This document shows, piece by piece, positions 28,087 through 36,364 of a stretch of DNA of 64,000 bases (the stretch's first letter is position 1; each line of letters begins with the position of its first letter). Made by a program: the position numbers and the translations under genes. The notes beneath the pieces were generated by a model, which worked only from the letters and a program-made list of their open reading frames with translations, did no database searches and was not told where the DNA came from. The DNA comes from Streptomyces sp. ADI95-17 (GTDB lineage: Bacteria > Actinomycetota > Actinomycetes > Streptomycetales > Streptomycetaceae): contig NZ_ML123050.1 in NCBI RefSeq assembly GCF_003846175.1, forward strand, positions 457,921 to 521,920. The letters are read 5' to 3'.

Positions 28087-28248
28087 ACAGCCACCATCGG
28101 CTCCGTGGCCCCCAAGCTGCAAGCACGTAATTACGGAGTAGTGCACCGGTGGTGCAGGGGGCAGCCAGTGCCTCGAAGCCGAGAGCCGGCGGTCAGCCGT
28201 CGGCCTGTCCCCGTCACAACCATCACCTCACCACACCCCACCACGAGA

Positions 28249-28563
28249 TCAATGATCGGACTGTTCACGACCAGGATCGTGCACAGGGTCGGGCACGAAC
28301 AGACTCAGCCGGTACGTGGTCGGCTGCACCAGGCGGCCACAGAGAGTGTCGATCCGAGTCATCGCCCAGTCGATCCGCTCCGGCCCGGCACGCAGATGAC
28401 GCAGGTGAACACGCCACTCCGACTCGTCCTGCGTCTCGAAGAGCACCTCCCAGTGACCTGCACCGAGGCCGGCACGATCCACAGCCTGCCGCTGACGTTT
28501 CCTCTTCCGCTGTCCTGGCACCGGCCCAGCATCACCGGCTCGCCACCACCGCAGCAAGTCCAT
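28249..28563 (-). CDS. Small hypothetical protein
   Basis: 104 residues. After a basic N-terminus (RKRKRQR) comes a compact stretch, WEVLFETQDESEWRVHLRHL, then RIDWAMTRIDTLCGRLVQPTTYRLSLFVPD. Third-position GC and amino-acid use look coding. Family not recognised. It lies 163 nt upstream of the GNAT gene on the same strand. Confidence 0.5.
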   Translation of the reverse strand: MDLLRWWRAGDAGPVPGQRKRKRQRQAVDRAGLGAGHWEVLFETQDESEWRVHLRHLRAGPERIDWAMTRIDTLCGRLVQPTTYRLSLFVPDPVHDPGREQSDH

Positions 28564-28706
28564 TGGGCAAGGTCACCGGACAACCGGACAGAGATCATTT
28601 GTCCGGCAGGCCCAGGTCCGTCCTGCCGAGTACCCCATCCCCGCGCACCAGTCCCGTCCTCGTTCTGTGAGAGTTGACCGGACTGCAGGGACCGGGAGGG
28701 GTGACC

Positions 28707-28904
28707 ATGGCTGATCGCGACTGGTACGACGACAGCGATTACCAGGACGCGGTCCAGCGGGCCGAACGAGCGACACGGTTCGGCTGGGCAGCGATCGCCG
28801 GGACAACAGGGGTGCTCGGCTGCATGTTGATCGCCGTGGCGATGATCTGCGCAGTCGCGGTTCTCTCGTGCCTTTACGTTGTGGCGGCGATGGATCACGC
28901 ATGA
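28707..28904 (+). CDS. Small single-pass membrane protein
   Basis: 65 residues with a charged N-terminus (MADRDWYDDSDYQDAV) and one or two hydrophobic helices (about 28-60). GGGAGGGG lies 6 nt before ATG 28707, a strong ribosome site, which is the main evidence that it is real. Function unknown. Confidence 0.55.
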   Translation: MADRDWYDDSDYQDAVQRAERATRFGWAAIAGTTGVLGCMLIAVAMICAVAVLSCLYVVAAMDHA

Positions 28905-29229
28905 GCTCGTGCACGGTACTGAACTTGAACTCGTGATGTCGGTCTGACGGAGGCGGGTGTGCGCTTTGCCGGGACTCGGCCGTCTCGGACGTGCCCTCCA
29001 TCACCTCCCTGACGGAACTCCTGCAATTCTTCTGACCCATCCGGCACGGTCTTCCCGGGTCTGGTCGCAGCGCTGCGACGGAATTGCGGGCAGCCCGGCC
29101 CGGGTCGGCTGTAGAGGTCCAGACCGGTGCTGGTGAGGCAGCCGTCAATGACGCGAGGCCGGAACTGCAGCGCCTTGAGCTTGCGCTTGACGGCCTGGGC
29201 TATCTGGCCCAGGCCGGCGGGCGGCAGGG
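28905..29229. other. 325-bp stretch without an assignable gene
   Basis: On the minus strand one frame contains AVKRKLKALQFRPRVIDGCL followed by TSTGLDLY, which looks protein-like and could be a fragment of a lost gene, but no family was recognised. No hairpin or inverted terminal repeats that would define a mobile element were found. Confidence 0.25.
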
Positions 29230-29370
29230 TTACCGAGGTCGCGCTTGACCAGGGACCGCACGCCTTCCTGCGGGTTCAGGTCGCGCGACCACATCGATCC
29301 CGACCAGCGCGTCCGCGTCCGACTCACTCGCGCGGCGCACAACGAACTCACCCATGTCCACTGCATCCAT
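29230..29370 (-). pseudogene. N-terminal stub of a GNAT acetyltransferase
   Basis: ATG 29370 (or 29355) starts a frame reading MGEFVVRRASESDADALVGIDVVAR, the typical first strand and helix of a GNAT protein (F-V-V-R-R-A then D-A-D-A-L). Homology stops about 30 codons in, and TAA follows at 29230-29232. The acetyl-CoA binding part is missing, so this is a truncated remnant. Confidence 0.45.
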
Positions 29371-29646
29371 GCGGCCATGCTGTCAGCTCGCATCGGAAGT
29401 CCGCCCCACACCCGTCCGCTATCACGGAAGTCGTAGTGATGGGTCCATGGCGAGTACGGACCAGCCGCAGCAGCCGGGGACAGCAAGGGTGGTAGTCCCG
29501 CCGCCTTCGACGACTTGACGTAGATCCATTATCCCCATGCGAGAAGGCGCCTGTCACCGTTCTCCAGAATGATCTTTACGCCCGAGATGCACCTTTAGGG
29601 TTACGGTCGAAGAACACAACACACCTACCCATCCACGGAGTTGAGA
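29371..29646. other. Intergenic region before the DUF6624 gene
   Basis: No gene seen. It presumably holds the promoter for the gene starting at 29647; a GGAG ribosome site ends at 29640. Confidence 0.3.
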
Positions 29647-30153
29647 GTGACGCACGACGTTGCCGCGCTGGCGGTGGAACTTACGGACATGGCTGCGGCC
29701 GATCACCGGTCCTCGGTCGGCGCGAACAGCGACGATCCGGCCGAGCAGCTGGCATGGCGCCGGCTGACCGCACGGCACGGCGACCGGCTCGGCGAGATCA
29801 TGGACGAGTACGGCTGGCCGACAGCCGCTCTGGTCGGCGAGGAGGCCGCACATGCGGCGTGGTTGATCGCCCAGCACGCCGACCGGCAGCTCGACGTCCA
29901 ACGTCGCGCCCTCCATCTGATGCAACAGGCTGTGTCGACAGGCGCGGCCGGCCGACGTGAACTGGCTTTTCTGCGCGACCGCACACTGGTCAATGAGGGC
30001 CGCAAACAGGTCTACGGCACTCAGATCGCCGGTGTGAAGGACGGTGCACCGGTTCCGTGGCCCTGCGAAGAGCCCGAGCGCATGGACGATCTGCGTGCGC
30101 AGGTCGGCATCGAACCCTTCGACGAGTACGTCGCCAAGTTCGCGATGCCCTGA
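29647..30153 (+). CDS. DUF6624 family protein
   Basis: 168 residues. The family pattern is visible: W-R-R-L-T-A-R-H near residue 35, EYGWPTAALVGEEAAHAAWLIAQHAD in the middle, then ELAFLRDRTLVNEGRKQVYGTQ and a proline-rich P-V-P-W-P end with MDDLRAQVGIEPF. The biochemical role of the family is unknown. GTG 29647 is used because GGAG lies 6 nt upstream; TTG 29641 would overlap that site. Confidence 0.8.
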   Translation: MTHDVAALAVELTDMAAADHRSSVGANSDDPAEQLAWRRLTARHGDRLGEIMDEYGWPTAALVGEEAAHAAWLIAQHADRQLDVQRRALHLMQQAVSTGAAGRRELAFLRDRTLVNEGRKQVYGTQIAGVKDGAPVPWPCEEPERMDDLRAQVGIEPFDEYVAKFAMP

Positions 30154-30285
30154 CGCCCCGCGCCCCGGGCCGACACTGGGGCACAGGGCTTTCACCGGCA
30201 CTGCCTGGAGCTGTGTGCAGTCGGCCTGGGCCGCGCCCCCACGATGAGGGCGCTCACCGGCCCGGAATGCTCCGTCCGCCGCTGT

Positions 30286-30561
30286 TCATTCAAGAGCCAT
30301 GTACTCGGCTGAGGGCTGGGCCAGTTCGGGACGCCCCACGGTGTACCGGTCTCCGTGGATCGCGAGCATCGCCCAGTGCCACGCCTCGTCATGGAAGATG
30401 AGTCCGCGGTACGGCGCGTCACTCGGCTCGTACGGGTAGCGGTCCAAGGCCGCCGCCCAGGCTTCTGCCGGTGCCAGCTCGCCGTGCCGCCGCATCAGCC
30501 ACGCGTAGCGACGCCGCTCGCCCCGAAGACACTCGACGTACTCCGTCTCGCTCCAGGTCAT
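30286..30561 (-). CDS. Small hypothetical protein
   Basis: 91 residues: MTWSETEYVECLRGERRRYAW, then LAPAEAWAAALDRYPYEP and LIFHDEAWHWAMLAIHGDRY. It has strong coding character and a plausible helical fold; similar proteins occur in Streptomyces, without known function. It is convergent with the DUF6624 gene. TAGGGT about 10 nt upstream of the ATG suggests a leaderless or short-leader transcript. Confidence 0.6.
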   Translation of the reverse strand: MTWSETEYVECLRGERRRYAWLMRRHGELAPAEAWAAALDRYPYEPSDAPYRGLIFHDEAWHWAMLAIHGDRYTVGRPELAQPSAEYMALE

Positions 30562-30722
30562 GGGGCCGACCCTAGCCGAGGCTCCTGGACGCGCGGCCGC
30601 GAGGTCGTGGTCGTGACAAGCACGTAGTGATCATGGAGACTCCTGGCACTCGGGCGTGCGGCTTACGTCACTTCGCACCGCATGCCGTCACCTCCACCGA
30701 ATCGATCAACGGAAGGTCTTCC

Positions 30723-31328
30723 GTGCGCAGACTCGTGTACTACATCGCGTCCTCTCTCGATGGATTCATCGCGGGACCCGACGGTTCCGATCCTTCGAGT
30801 CCGGACGGCTTCTGGCCGATCCCCGAGGACTACATTCAGCACATCATCACCGAGTACCCGGAAACCCTTCCCGGACCGGCCCGGGCCGCATTCTCCATCA
30901 CTGACGGCGGCAAGCACTTCGACACCGTCGTCGAAGGACGGCGTTCCTACGAGATCGGGCTCAAGGCCGGTCTGACGAACGCCTACCCCCACCTGCGGCA
31001 TCTGGTGTTCTCCCGGACGCTGAGCGAGAGCCCGGACCCGGACGTGGAACTGGTTGCCGACGATCCGGCAGCGACGGTACGCCAGTTGAAGCAGCAGGAA
31101 GGCAAGGACATCTGGCTGGTCGGTGGTGCCGAGCTGGCAGGTGCGCTGTATTCCGAGATAGACGGGCTGGTCATCAAGTTGAGCCCGATGACAATCGGCT
31201 CGGGTATTCCGCTCTTCTCCCACAAGGCAGTGTTCGATCCGTGCAATTGGGATCTCACCGACCACACCGTCCTGAAGTCCGGGGCCGCCTTCCTCACCTA
31301 CGCGCGCAGGATCCCCACCGCGAGCTGA
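30723..31328 (+). CDS. RibD C-terminal-domain / dihydrofolate-reductase-fold reductase
   Basis: 201 residues. It starts RRLVYYIASSLDGFIAGPDG, the classic opening of the RibD_C/DHFR-like family, and has FDTVVEGRRSYEIG, then LKQQEGKDIWLVGGAELAG (NADPH-binding G-G region) and PMTIGSGIPLF. It probably reduces a pteridine-like or unknown substrate with NADPH. GTG 30723 has GGAAGG 6 nt upstream. A perfect terminator hairpin begins inside its last codons. Confidence 0.88.
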   Translation: MRRLVYYIASSLDGFIAGPDGSDPSSPDGFWPIPEDYIQHIITEYPETLPGPARAAFSITDGGKHFDTVVEGRRSYEIGLKAGLTNAYPHLRHLVFSRTLSESPDPDVELVADDPAATVRQLKQQEGKDIWLVGGAELAGALYSEIDGLVIKLSPMTIGSGIPLFSHKAVFDPCNWDLTDHTVLKSGAAFLTYARRIPTAS

Positions 31329-31357
31329 CAAGGCCGCAAGCGAGCCTTGTCAGCTCG
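31321..31357 (+). terminator. Perfect 14-bp hairpin at the end of the RibD_C gene
   Basis: CGAGCTGACAAGGC (31321-31334) pairs exactly with GCCTTGTCAGCTCG (31344-31357) with a 9-nt loop. The first arm includes the stop codon of the preceding gene, an intrinsic-terminator arrangement. Confidence 0.75.
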
Positions 31358-31547
31358 AAGAGCAGTCGGGAATCCCCGATCCCGGGAATTCGGGCATCGC
31401 GGTACGGAGCGGGGAGAGGGGACTTGTGACCGGTCGGCCGGTGGACCGGTGGAGGGCCTGATGCCGCGACTCGCTGTCCGGAGCCCTTCTCTCCTCGGGC
31501 TCCGACAGCGTGCTCGTGGGCGCGGGCCGGGCGTTGCGCACTCAGCA

Positions 31548-31849
31548 ACCGCCGGTCCGCGGCCGTCCCGTACGACAGCACCGGCCCCCACGACCCGTAC
31601 GGATCCTGAAGGCCGACGTCACACCACACGGTGCCGGTGCCGGGGTCAGGCTCCGCAGTGCGGGGCGGTCCTCACATAGCCGCCGAGGTTCTCGTCATCG
31701 GTGCCCAGCAGGGCGTCGGAGGAGCCGGGCAGGCATTCCACTGCCTCGATCTCGTACTGCGGGTAAGTCCCGAGCACCGTCGGGGACGCCGCGAGCGTGA
31801 CCCGTACCCGGCCGGCGGCCGACACGGTCACCCGGCCCGCGTCGCTCAC
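31548..31849 (-). pseudogene. Remnant of an unidentified protein, frameshifted
   Basis: From about 31849 the minus strand reads TLAASPTVLGTYPQYEIEAV and DENLGGYVRTAPHCGA to a stop at 31646. Shifting the frame there gives EPDPGTGTVWCDVGLQDPYG and SWGPVLSYGTA, which continue smoothly in character. This suggests one disrupted gene lacking its N-terminus. No family was recognised. Its 5' end abuts the truncated PadR gene on the other strand. Confidence 0.35.
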
Positions 31850-32288
31850 CGCGGACTTGTCCGGCCACGCCCGGCCGGTCAGCGACGGCAGTCTCTACCC
31901 GGCGTTCAACCGCCTGGTCAAGGCCGGGCTGCTGGACCGGCGGGCGGAGCCGGGCGCCTCGGCCGCCCAGCGGCACACCCTGAGCCTGACCACCACCGGC
32001 CGCACCGAACTGCTGCGTCGGCTGCGGGACGCCAACGGCCTGGAGATCAGCGACGGCACTCGGTACACGGTCCTGGCCTTCCTCTCCCGGCTCCCCGACA
32101 CCGCCGACCAGCACGCGGTGCTGCGGCGACGGCTGGAATTCCTGGAACAGCCCGCGAGCTTCTTCCACGACGGCGACGTCCCGCTCGGTGTCGAGGACAC
32201 CGACGACCCGTACCGTCGCGGCATGCTCACCATCGCCCGTGCCACCAGCCGCGCGGAACGTGCCTGGCTGCGGGAGGTGCTGTCCTGA
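31842..32288 (+). pseudogene. PadR-family regulator lacking its N-terminal helices
   Basis: The frame reads SLTADLSGHARPVSDGSLYP, then AFNRLVKAGLLDRR (recognition helix and wing region) and the C-terminal PadR-like helical domain to TGA at 32288. The first 30-40 residues of the winged helix (the usual L-x-L-L-x-x-G-P-x-H-G-Y-x-L segment) are absent. An upstream in-frame GTG (31797) joins it to unrelated sequence. Without helix 1-2 it should not fold as a repressor. Confidence 0.65.
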
Positions 32289-32426
32289 CGCCGGGCGGCA
32301 GCGCCAGGGTGCGGCAGGGCCGGCCGGGGTACGGAAACGTCGTGGCCGACCGCCTTGTCGGCGGGTATCGTCCGGTCCCCCGATCAGCCGCTCCGGCGGC
32401 CTCCGACCCCCAGAGAGCGATTTCCC

Positions 32427-32780
32427 ATGAGCAGCCGGCAGGCAACGACGACCCTTTGGCGCCCGACCGGCCCCAAGGAGCTGGACCTGGTCCGGGAACT
32501 GAACTGGCGCGCGTGGCCGCCCCGTCTTCCCGAGCAGCCCATCTTCTACCCGGTTCTCAACGAGGACTACGCGATCCGGATCGCCAGGGACTGGAACGTG
32601 AAACACGACGGGGCCGGGTTCGTCACTCGTTTCGAGGTCGATTCGGAGTTCCTGTGCCGCTACCCCGTCCAGCAAGCCGGCGGGCGGACGATCCTTGAGC
32701 TGTGGGTGCCGGCCGAGGAACTCGACGAGTTCAACGCCCATATCGTCGGCGTGATCCGACTCGTCCACGAATTCCGCTGA
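32427..32780 (+). CDS. Conserved actinobacterial protein (often annotated ADP-ribosylation/crystallin J1)
   Basis: 117 residues. It contains LWRPTGPKELDLVRELNWRA, PPRLPEQPIFYPVLNEDYA, IARDWNVKHDGAGFVTRFEV and ELWVPAEELDEFNAHIVG, which strongly match a small family common in actinobacteria. The crystallin J1 name in databases has no functional support; the fold and role are unknown. ATG 32427 was chosen because the family begins with a short arm before the L-W-R-P-T-G motif. Confidence 0.8.
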   Translation: MSSRQATTTLWRPTGPKELDLVRELNWRAWPPRLPEQPIFYPVLNEDYAIRIARDWNVKHDGAGFVTRFEVDSEFLCRYPVQQAGGRTILELWVPAEELDEFNAHIVGVIRLVHEFR

Positions 32781-32804
32781 TTCCGCCAATTCCGCCAGAT
32801 CGCC

Positions 32805-32858
32805 GGGTCGTCGGGTCGTCGGGTCGTCGGGTCGTCGGGTCGTCGGGTCGTCGGGTCG
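32805..32858. repeat. 8-bp tandem repeat GGGTCGTC, six copies plus partial
   Basis: Exact copies start at 32805, 32813, 32821, 32829, 32837 and 32845, with 6 bp of a seventh at 32853. It lies about 25 bp after the stop of the preceding gene and is preceded by three ATTCCGC words. An 8-bp period is not a codon multiple, and the tract is noncoding. Confidence 0.9.
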
Positions 32859-33054
32859 GAACGCCTCCGGAGCCTGGGTGGGGCGTCGTTCCGCCCGCCC
32901 CATCGGTGGGCAGCAGTCGATGTTCGATTGCCACCCATGGCCGTCACGCAGCCGAACACGGCCCAGCTCTTCCGCGCGCAGCACACGTTCCCGGGAGCGC
33001 ACAGTGGCGGCGGCCCGGTGCGGCCCGGGCACTGCGTGGTGCGAGGATCGCGAC

Positions 33055-33585
33055 ATGAAGAACGATCTCCGCTTCCGCCTCGCCGACGACACCGACCTCC
33101 CCACTCTCGTCCGGCTGCGCGACGATGCCGCCCGCTGGATGCTCGCCCGGGGCATATCCGGCCAATGGCAGCCCGGCGAGCTGGGCAAGGATCACTTCCG
33201 CCGGATCATGGCGAGTGGCGAGGTCTGGGTCGCCGAGGCCGACGGCCGCCCGGCCGGGGCCTGGGAGTTGTGGTGGGCGGACGAGGACGCCTGGGGTCCC
33301 CAGCCGCCGGTGGCCGGCTATGTGCACCGGCTGATGGTGGACCGCACCGGCGCCCGGCCGGGTACGGGGCGGCGGCTGCTGCGAGCTGCGGAGCAGCGGG
33401 TGGCCGCGGCGGGGCGGGCGTTCGTCCGTCTGGACTGCCTGGCCGGGAATGCCGCCCTGAGCGCCTACTACGTGAACGACGGCTACCGGGTCGTCGGCCA
33501 CAAGGCGGGCAAGCAACAGCCGGGCGGCGTACCCAAGTCGTTCACGCTCCTTGAGAAGGCCCTGCAGGTCGGCCGCGAGGGCTGA
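33055..33585 (+). CDS. GNAT N-acetyltransferase
   Basis: 176 residues. FRLADDTDLPTLVRLRDDA is the N-terminal strand-helix. VHRLMVDRTGARPGTGRRLLRAAE holds the acetyl-CoA loop (R-P-G-T-G). FVRLDCLAGNAALSAYYVNDGY is the usual C-terminal half. Conserved HFRRIMASGEVWVAEAD suggests a small-molecule acetyltransferase. ATG 33055 has GAGGA 7 nt upstream. Confidence 0.88.
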   Translation: MKNDLRFRLADDTDLPTLVRLRDDAARWMLARGISGQWQPGELGKDHFRRIMASGEVWVAEADGRPAGAWELWWADEDAWGPQPPVAGYVHRLMVDRTGARPGTGRRLLRAAEQRVAAAGRAFVRLDCLAGNAALSAYYVNDGYRVVGHKAGKQQPGGVPKSFTLLEKALQVGREG

Positions 33586-33617
33586 GCGGCCACGGCCACG
33601 GGGGGCGCACCAACCGG

Positions 33618-34194
33618 TCAGCGGCGGAGCGCGTAGTGGGTCAGGCGGGAGCGGGCGGTCCGCCGGCTGACCCGGAGCGCCTGGGCAACGCCGTCCCGGT
33701 CCGGCCCGGCCACGGTGTCGAGGTTGTACGCGGCATCCGCCGCCGCGCGCCGGGTCGTGCGTTCCAGGGCGGCGGCGGCCCGGATCGCGGGCAGTGGCCC
33801 TTCGGCGGTCGGGGCGGTGAGACGTCTCGACCTGGTCGAGGAAGGCCGTGAGGTCGACCGGCGGGGGAACAGTGCGGGCCTGTACGTCGGCGATGTGGGC
33901 GTCCCAGTCGTCTTCCGGGCCGCTGGTGTCGAACAGGTACGGTTTCCGCCGCTCTACGGCCTCCCAGCCGAGCGGGGAGCGGGGCGTGCCGCGCCGGCCG
34001 TACGAACACGCACCGCGCATCTCGGTGGCGACCGGGACGCCGGGCGTGCCGTCGTAGACGTACCGGTCAGTGCTCTGATGCGCCGTCGGCCCGCTCCCGG
34101 CATCGAAGTGCACCGGGCCCGGCTCGGTGCCACCGGCCAGCAGTACGCCAAGCCGCCCCTCGTGTTCGTCGGCGAATTCCTCGGTCTCCCGCAT
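33618..34194 (-). pseudogene. Frameshifted hypothetical gene with a C-terminal HTH-like helix
   Basis: ATG 34194 with a strong GGAGGAG ribosome site starts MRETEEFADEHEGRLGVLLA and continues in frame to TAFLDQVE near 33830. The frame then shifts by one: the other frame reads GPLPAIRAAAALERTTRRAA, YNLDTVAGPDRDGVAQALR and VSRRTARSRLTHYALRR before TGA at 33618-33620. The last segment resembles a Fis-type HTH. Start and stop frames differ by 1 nt, so the gene is broken unless this is a sequence error. Family unknown. Confidence 0.6.
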
Positions 34195-34240
34195 GCCGGA
34201 CTCCTCCCCCCACCGGAACGGCCCAGGAGTGCTGTACCGG

Positions 34241-34738
34241 TCAGTCCGCCGTGGCCGAGGGGGTGTCGGCTCGGCCCGCGCGGGACCAGGTGAGACCTTC
34301 GAGCTGTTCGATGCTCTGGTTGAACTCCACCAGCAGGGTGAGGAACTGCTCGGTGCGCTCCCCCGTCCACCCCGACGCCTCGATGAGGCGCGTGGTGCCC
34401 GCCCGGCTGATGGCGCGATCCGCCTCCAGGCGTTCCAGGCCGAGTGCGGTGGGGCGGAATTTGCGTGCCATCCCGCCCTCGGGGTCGGGGAAGCGTTCCA
34501 CCAGGCCGTTGCGGAGCATCGCGCTGACCTGGCGGTTGATGGTGGAGACATCGACCTGGAAGGTGTGCGCCAGTTCCTTGAGCGTGAGCGGATCACCGAC
34601 TTCGAGTCGGGTGAGCAGGACGTAGGCCGAGCGTTCCAGGCTCTGGCCGATGCGGGGGCCCCGTGCGGCGATGAAATGCCGGGACAGCAAGGTCAGTTCC
34701 CGCTCCAGATCGCTCAGCCGGTGCTCTTGCTCGCTCAT
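34241..34738 (-). CDS. MarR-family transcriptional regulator
   Basis: 165 residues. The winged helix is at about 45-100: SAYVLLTRLEVGDPLTLKELA, VDVSTINRQVSAMLRNGLV and a wing at FPDPEGGMARKFRPTALG. The remaining helices form the dimer domain. ATG 34738 has AGGA 8 nt upstream. It is transcribed away from the P450 operon, with the inverted repeat 34824-34868 in the shared promoter region, so it probably represses both directions until a substrate-like ligand binds (inference). Confidence 0.9.
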   Translation of the reverse strand: MSEQEHRLSDLERELTLLSRHFIAARGPRIGQSLERSAYVLLTRLEVGDPLTLKELAHTFQVDVSTINRQVSAMLRNGLVERFPDPEGGMARKFRPTALGLERLEADRAISRAGTTRLIEASGWTGERTEQFLTLLVEFNQSIEQLEGLTWSRAGRADTPSATAD

Positions 34739-34823
34739 GTGCTCGGTCCTCTTCCACCGTCGGTTCGCACTCATCATCGCCCATTCCCGCCCTGTCCCGG
34801 CGGACACCACGGAGGAAGCTTGT

Positions 34824-34868
34824 GCATCATGCACATCATGTGTATCTTGAACATCATGTGCATGATGC
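34824..34868. promoter_or_regulatory. Perfect 13-bp inverted repeat between MarR and P450 genes
   Basis: GCATCATGCACAT (34824-34836) and ATGTGCATGATGC (34856-34868) are exact reverse complements with a 19-bp spacer. The word CATCATG recurs inside. The site lies 86 bp from the MarR start and 65 bp from the P450 start, in a locally AT-rich stretch unlike its surroundings. This is the expected place for a MarR operator controlling a divergent promoter. Confidence 0.75.
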
Positions 34869-34932
34869 CTACTGAAGTCCGCGCAGACCGCACAGCCCAC
34901 GCTCTTGACGCACCCGAGGCATGGAGTCCCGC

Positions 34933-36153
34933 ATGAGTGCAGACCAGCCCGAGGACGAAACAACCGCTACGTATCCGACCGCACGGACCTGCCCCTTCGA
35001 CCCGCCCGCCGAATTCACCCGGCTCCGCGCCCTCCCGGGGCTCCCGCGCACGCGCGCCCTGGAGAACGCACGTCCCTGGCTGATCACCCGGTACGAGGAC
35101 ACCAAGGCCGCACTCGCCAGCCCGGCGTTCTCGGCGCGGCTGGACAGTCCCGGCTTCCCTCTCTTCAGCCCGGGTGACGTTCAGCAGCGCGACGACCGGG
35201 TCGAGAGCCTCATCCGTAGCGACGACCCCGACCACCTCACCCGGCGCCGTCGGCTGACCAGGCATTTCACGGTCAAGCGCGTACACGCCATGCGCGAAGA
35301 GATCCAGCAGGTGATCGACTCCACGCTCGACGACCTGCTGGACGCGGGATCGCCCGCCGATCTGGTGGTGCTGGTGGCCCGCCCCGTTCCGGCACGGGTC
35401 ATCTGTCTGCTGCTCGGTGTGCCCTATGCGGACCACGCCTTCTTCCAGCAGGCAGCCGCCTGGGCGCTGGCCGGCGACGCGGACCCCGCAGACGTGCGGA
35501 TCGCCCTGCGCGAACTGGGCGACTACCTCGACGTGCTCGTACAGGAGAAGGCGCGTACGTCCGGCGACGACGTCCTGACGCAGCTGACCCGCGACTTGCT
35601 GCTGCCGGGCACCGTCGACCGGGCGGAGCTCGTCAATACCGCGATGACGCTGCTCGTCGCGGGCTTCGAGACCACCGGCAACATGATCGGTCTGGGCACC
35701 GCGCTCTTCCTCCGCCATCCCGAGCAGCGGGACCTGTTCATGTCCGGGGACGAGGCCCTCGGGGCCAACGCGGTCGAGGAGTTGCTGCGGTACCTCTCGG
35801 TGGCCCAGCATCCGCGCCAACTGGCGGTCCGGAGCGAGGTGACCGTCGCCGGATGCCCCCTATCGCCCGGGGACGGCGTGTTGATCTCACTGCCGTCGGC
35901 CAACCGGGATCCGCAGGAGTTCGACTCCCCCGACGCGTTCGACATCGGCCGGACCGCCCGTGGGCACCTCGCCTTCAGTCACGGCACCCACCAGTGCCTC
36001 GGCCAGGCGCTCGCCCGGCTGGAGCTGTTGCTGACCTTCCGCACCCTGTTCGCCCGGGTGCCCACGTTGCGACCGGCCGACAGCTCCGAAGGCTTCGACG
36101 TCAACGCCCGGAGCCGTGTCCACGGTTTCAACTCGCTCCAAGTCGCCTGGTAG
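34933..36153 (+). CDS. Cytochrome P450
   Basis: 406 residues, a soluble class I bacterial P450. The C-helix H-x-x-x-R is at 101-105 (DDPDHLTRR). The I-helix oxygen-activation motif AGFETT is at 243-248. E-x-x-R is at 283-286, and the heme loop FSHGTHQCLG is at 348-357 with Cys355 as the iron ligand. It takes electrons from the ferredoxin and reductase encoded immediately downstream, and would hydroxylate an unactivated C-H bond. ATG 34933 is preferred over 34921 because GGAG lies 6 nt before it. First gene of an operon to 38537. Confidence 0.95.
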   Translation: MSADQPEDETTATYPTARTCPFDPPAEFTRLRALPGLPRTRALENARPWLITRYEDTKAALASPAFSARLDSPGFPLFSPGDVQQRDDRVESLIRSDDPDHLTRRRRLTRHFTVKRVHAMREEIQQVIDSTLDDLLDAGSPADLVVLVARPVPARVICLLLGVPYADHAFFQQAAAWALAGDADPADVRIALRELGDYLDVLVQEKARTSGDDVLTQLTRDLLLPGTVDRAELVNTAMTLLVAGFETTGNMIGLGTALFLRHPEQRDLFMSGDEALGANAVEELLRYLSVAQHPRQLAVRSEVTVAGCPLSPGDGVLISLPSANRDPQEFDSPDAFDIGRTARGHLAFSHGTHQCLGQALARLELLLTFRTLFARVPTLRPADSSEGFDVNARSRVHGFNSLQVAW

Positions 36154-36166
36154 GAGAGCCGCCCCG

Positions 36167-36364
36167 ATGAAGATCGACATTGATCAGGACAAGTGCGTCG
36201 GTGCCGGCCAGTGTGTACTGGTCGCTCCCGAGGTCTTCGACCAGCGGGACGAGGACGGGGTCGCCGTCCTGCTGACCGAGGATCCCCCGGCCCAGGAGCG
36301 CGGCGGGGTCGAGGAGGCCGCCCGGATCTGCCCCGCCGCGGCCATCCGGCTGGACGGCCGGTGA
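36167..36364 (+). CDS. 3Fe-4S ferredoxin of the P450 system
   Basis: 65 residues. Cys10, Cys16 and Cys55 are the cluster ligands; the position of the fourth ligand is Ala13 (C-V-G-A-G-Q-C), diagnostic of [3Fe-4S] P450 ferredoxins. APEVFDQRDEDG is typical. AGGAGA lies about 8 nt before ATG 36167. The gene is 13 nt after the P450 stop and its own stop overlaps the reductase start, so the three are one translational unit. Confidence 0.95.
   Translation: MKIDIDQDKCVGAGQCVLVAPEVFDQRDEDGVAVLLTEDPPAQERGGVEEAARICPAAAIRLDGR

Noticed and set aside
31797..31841. GTG 31797 as a real start of the PadR gene
   Set aside because: The codons up to 31841 encode sequence unlike PadR helix 1, and no ribosome site is present.
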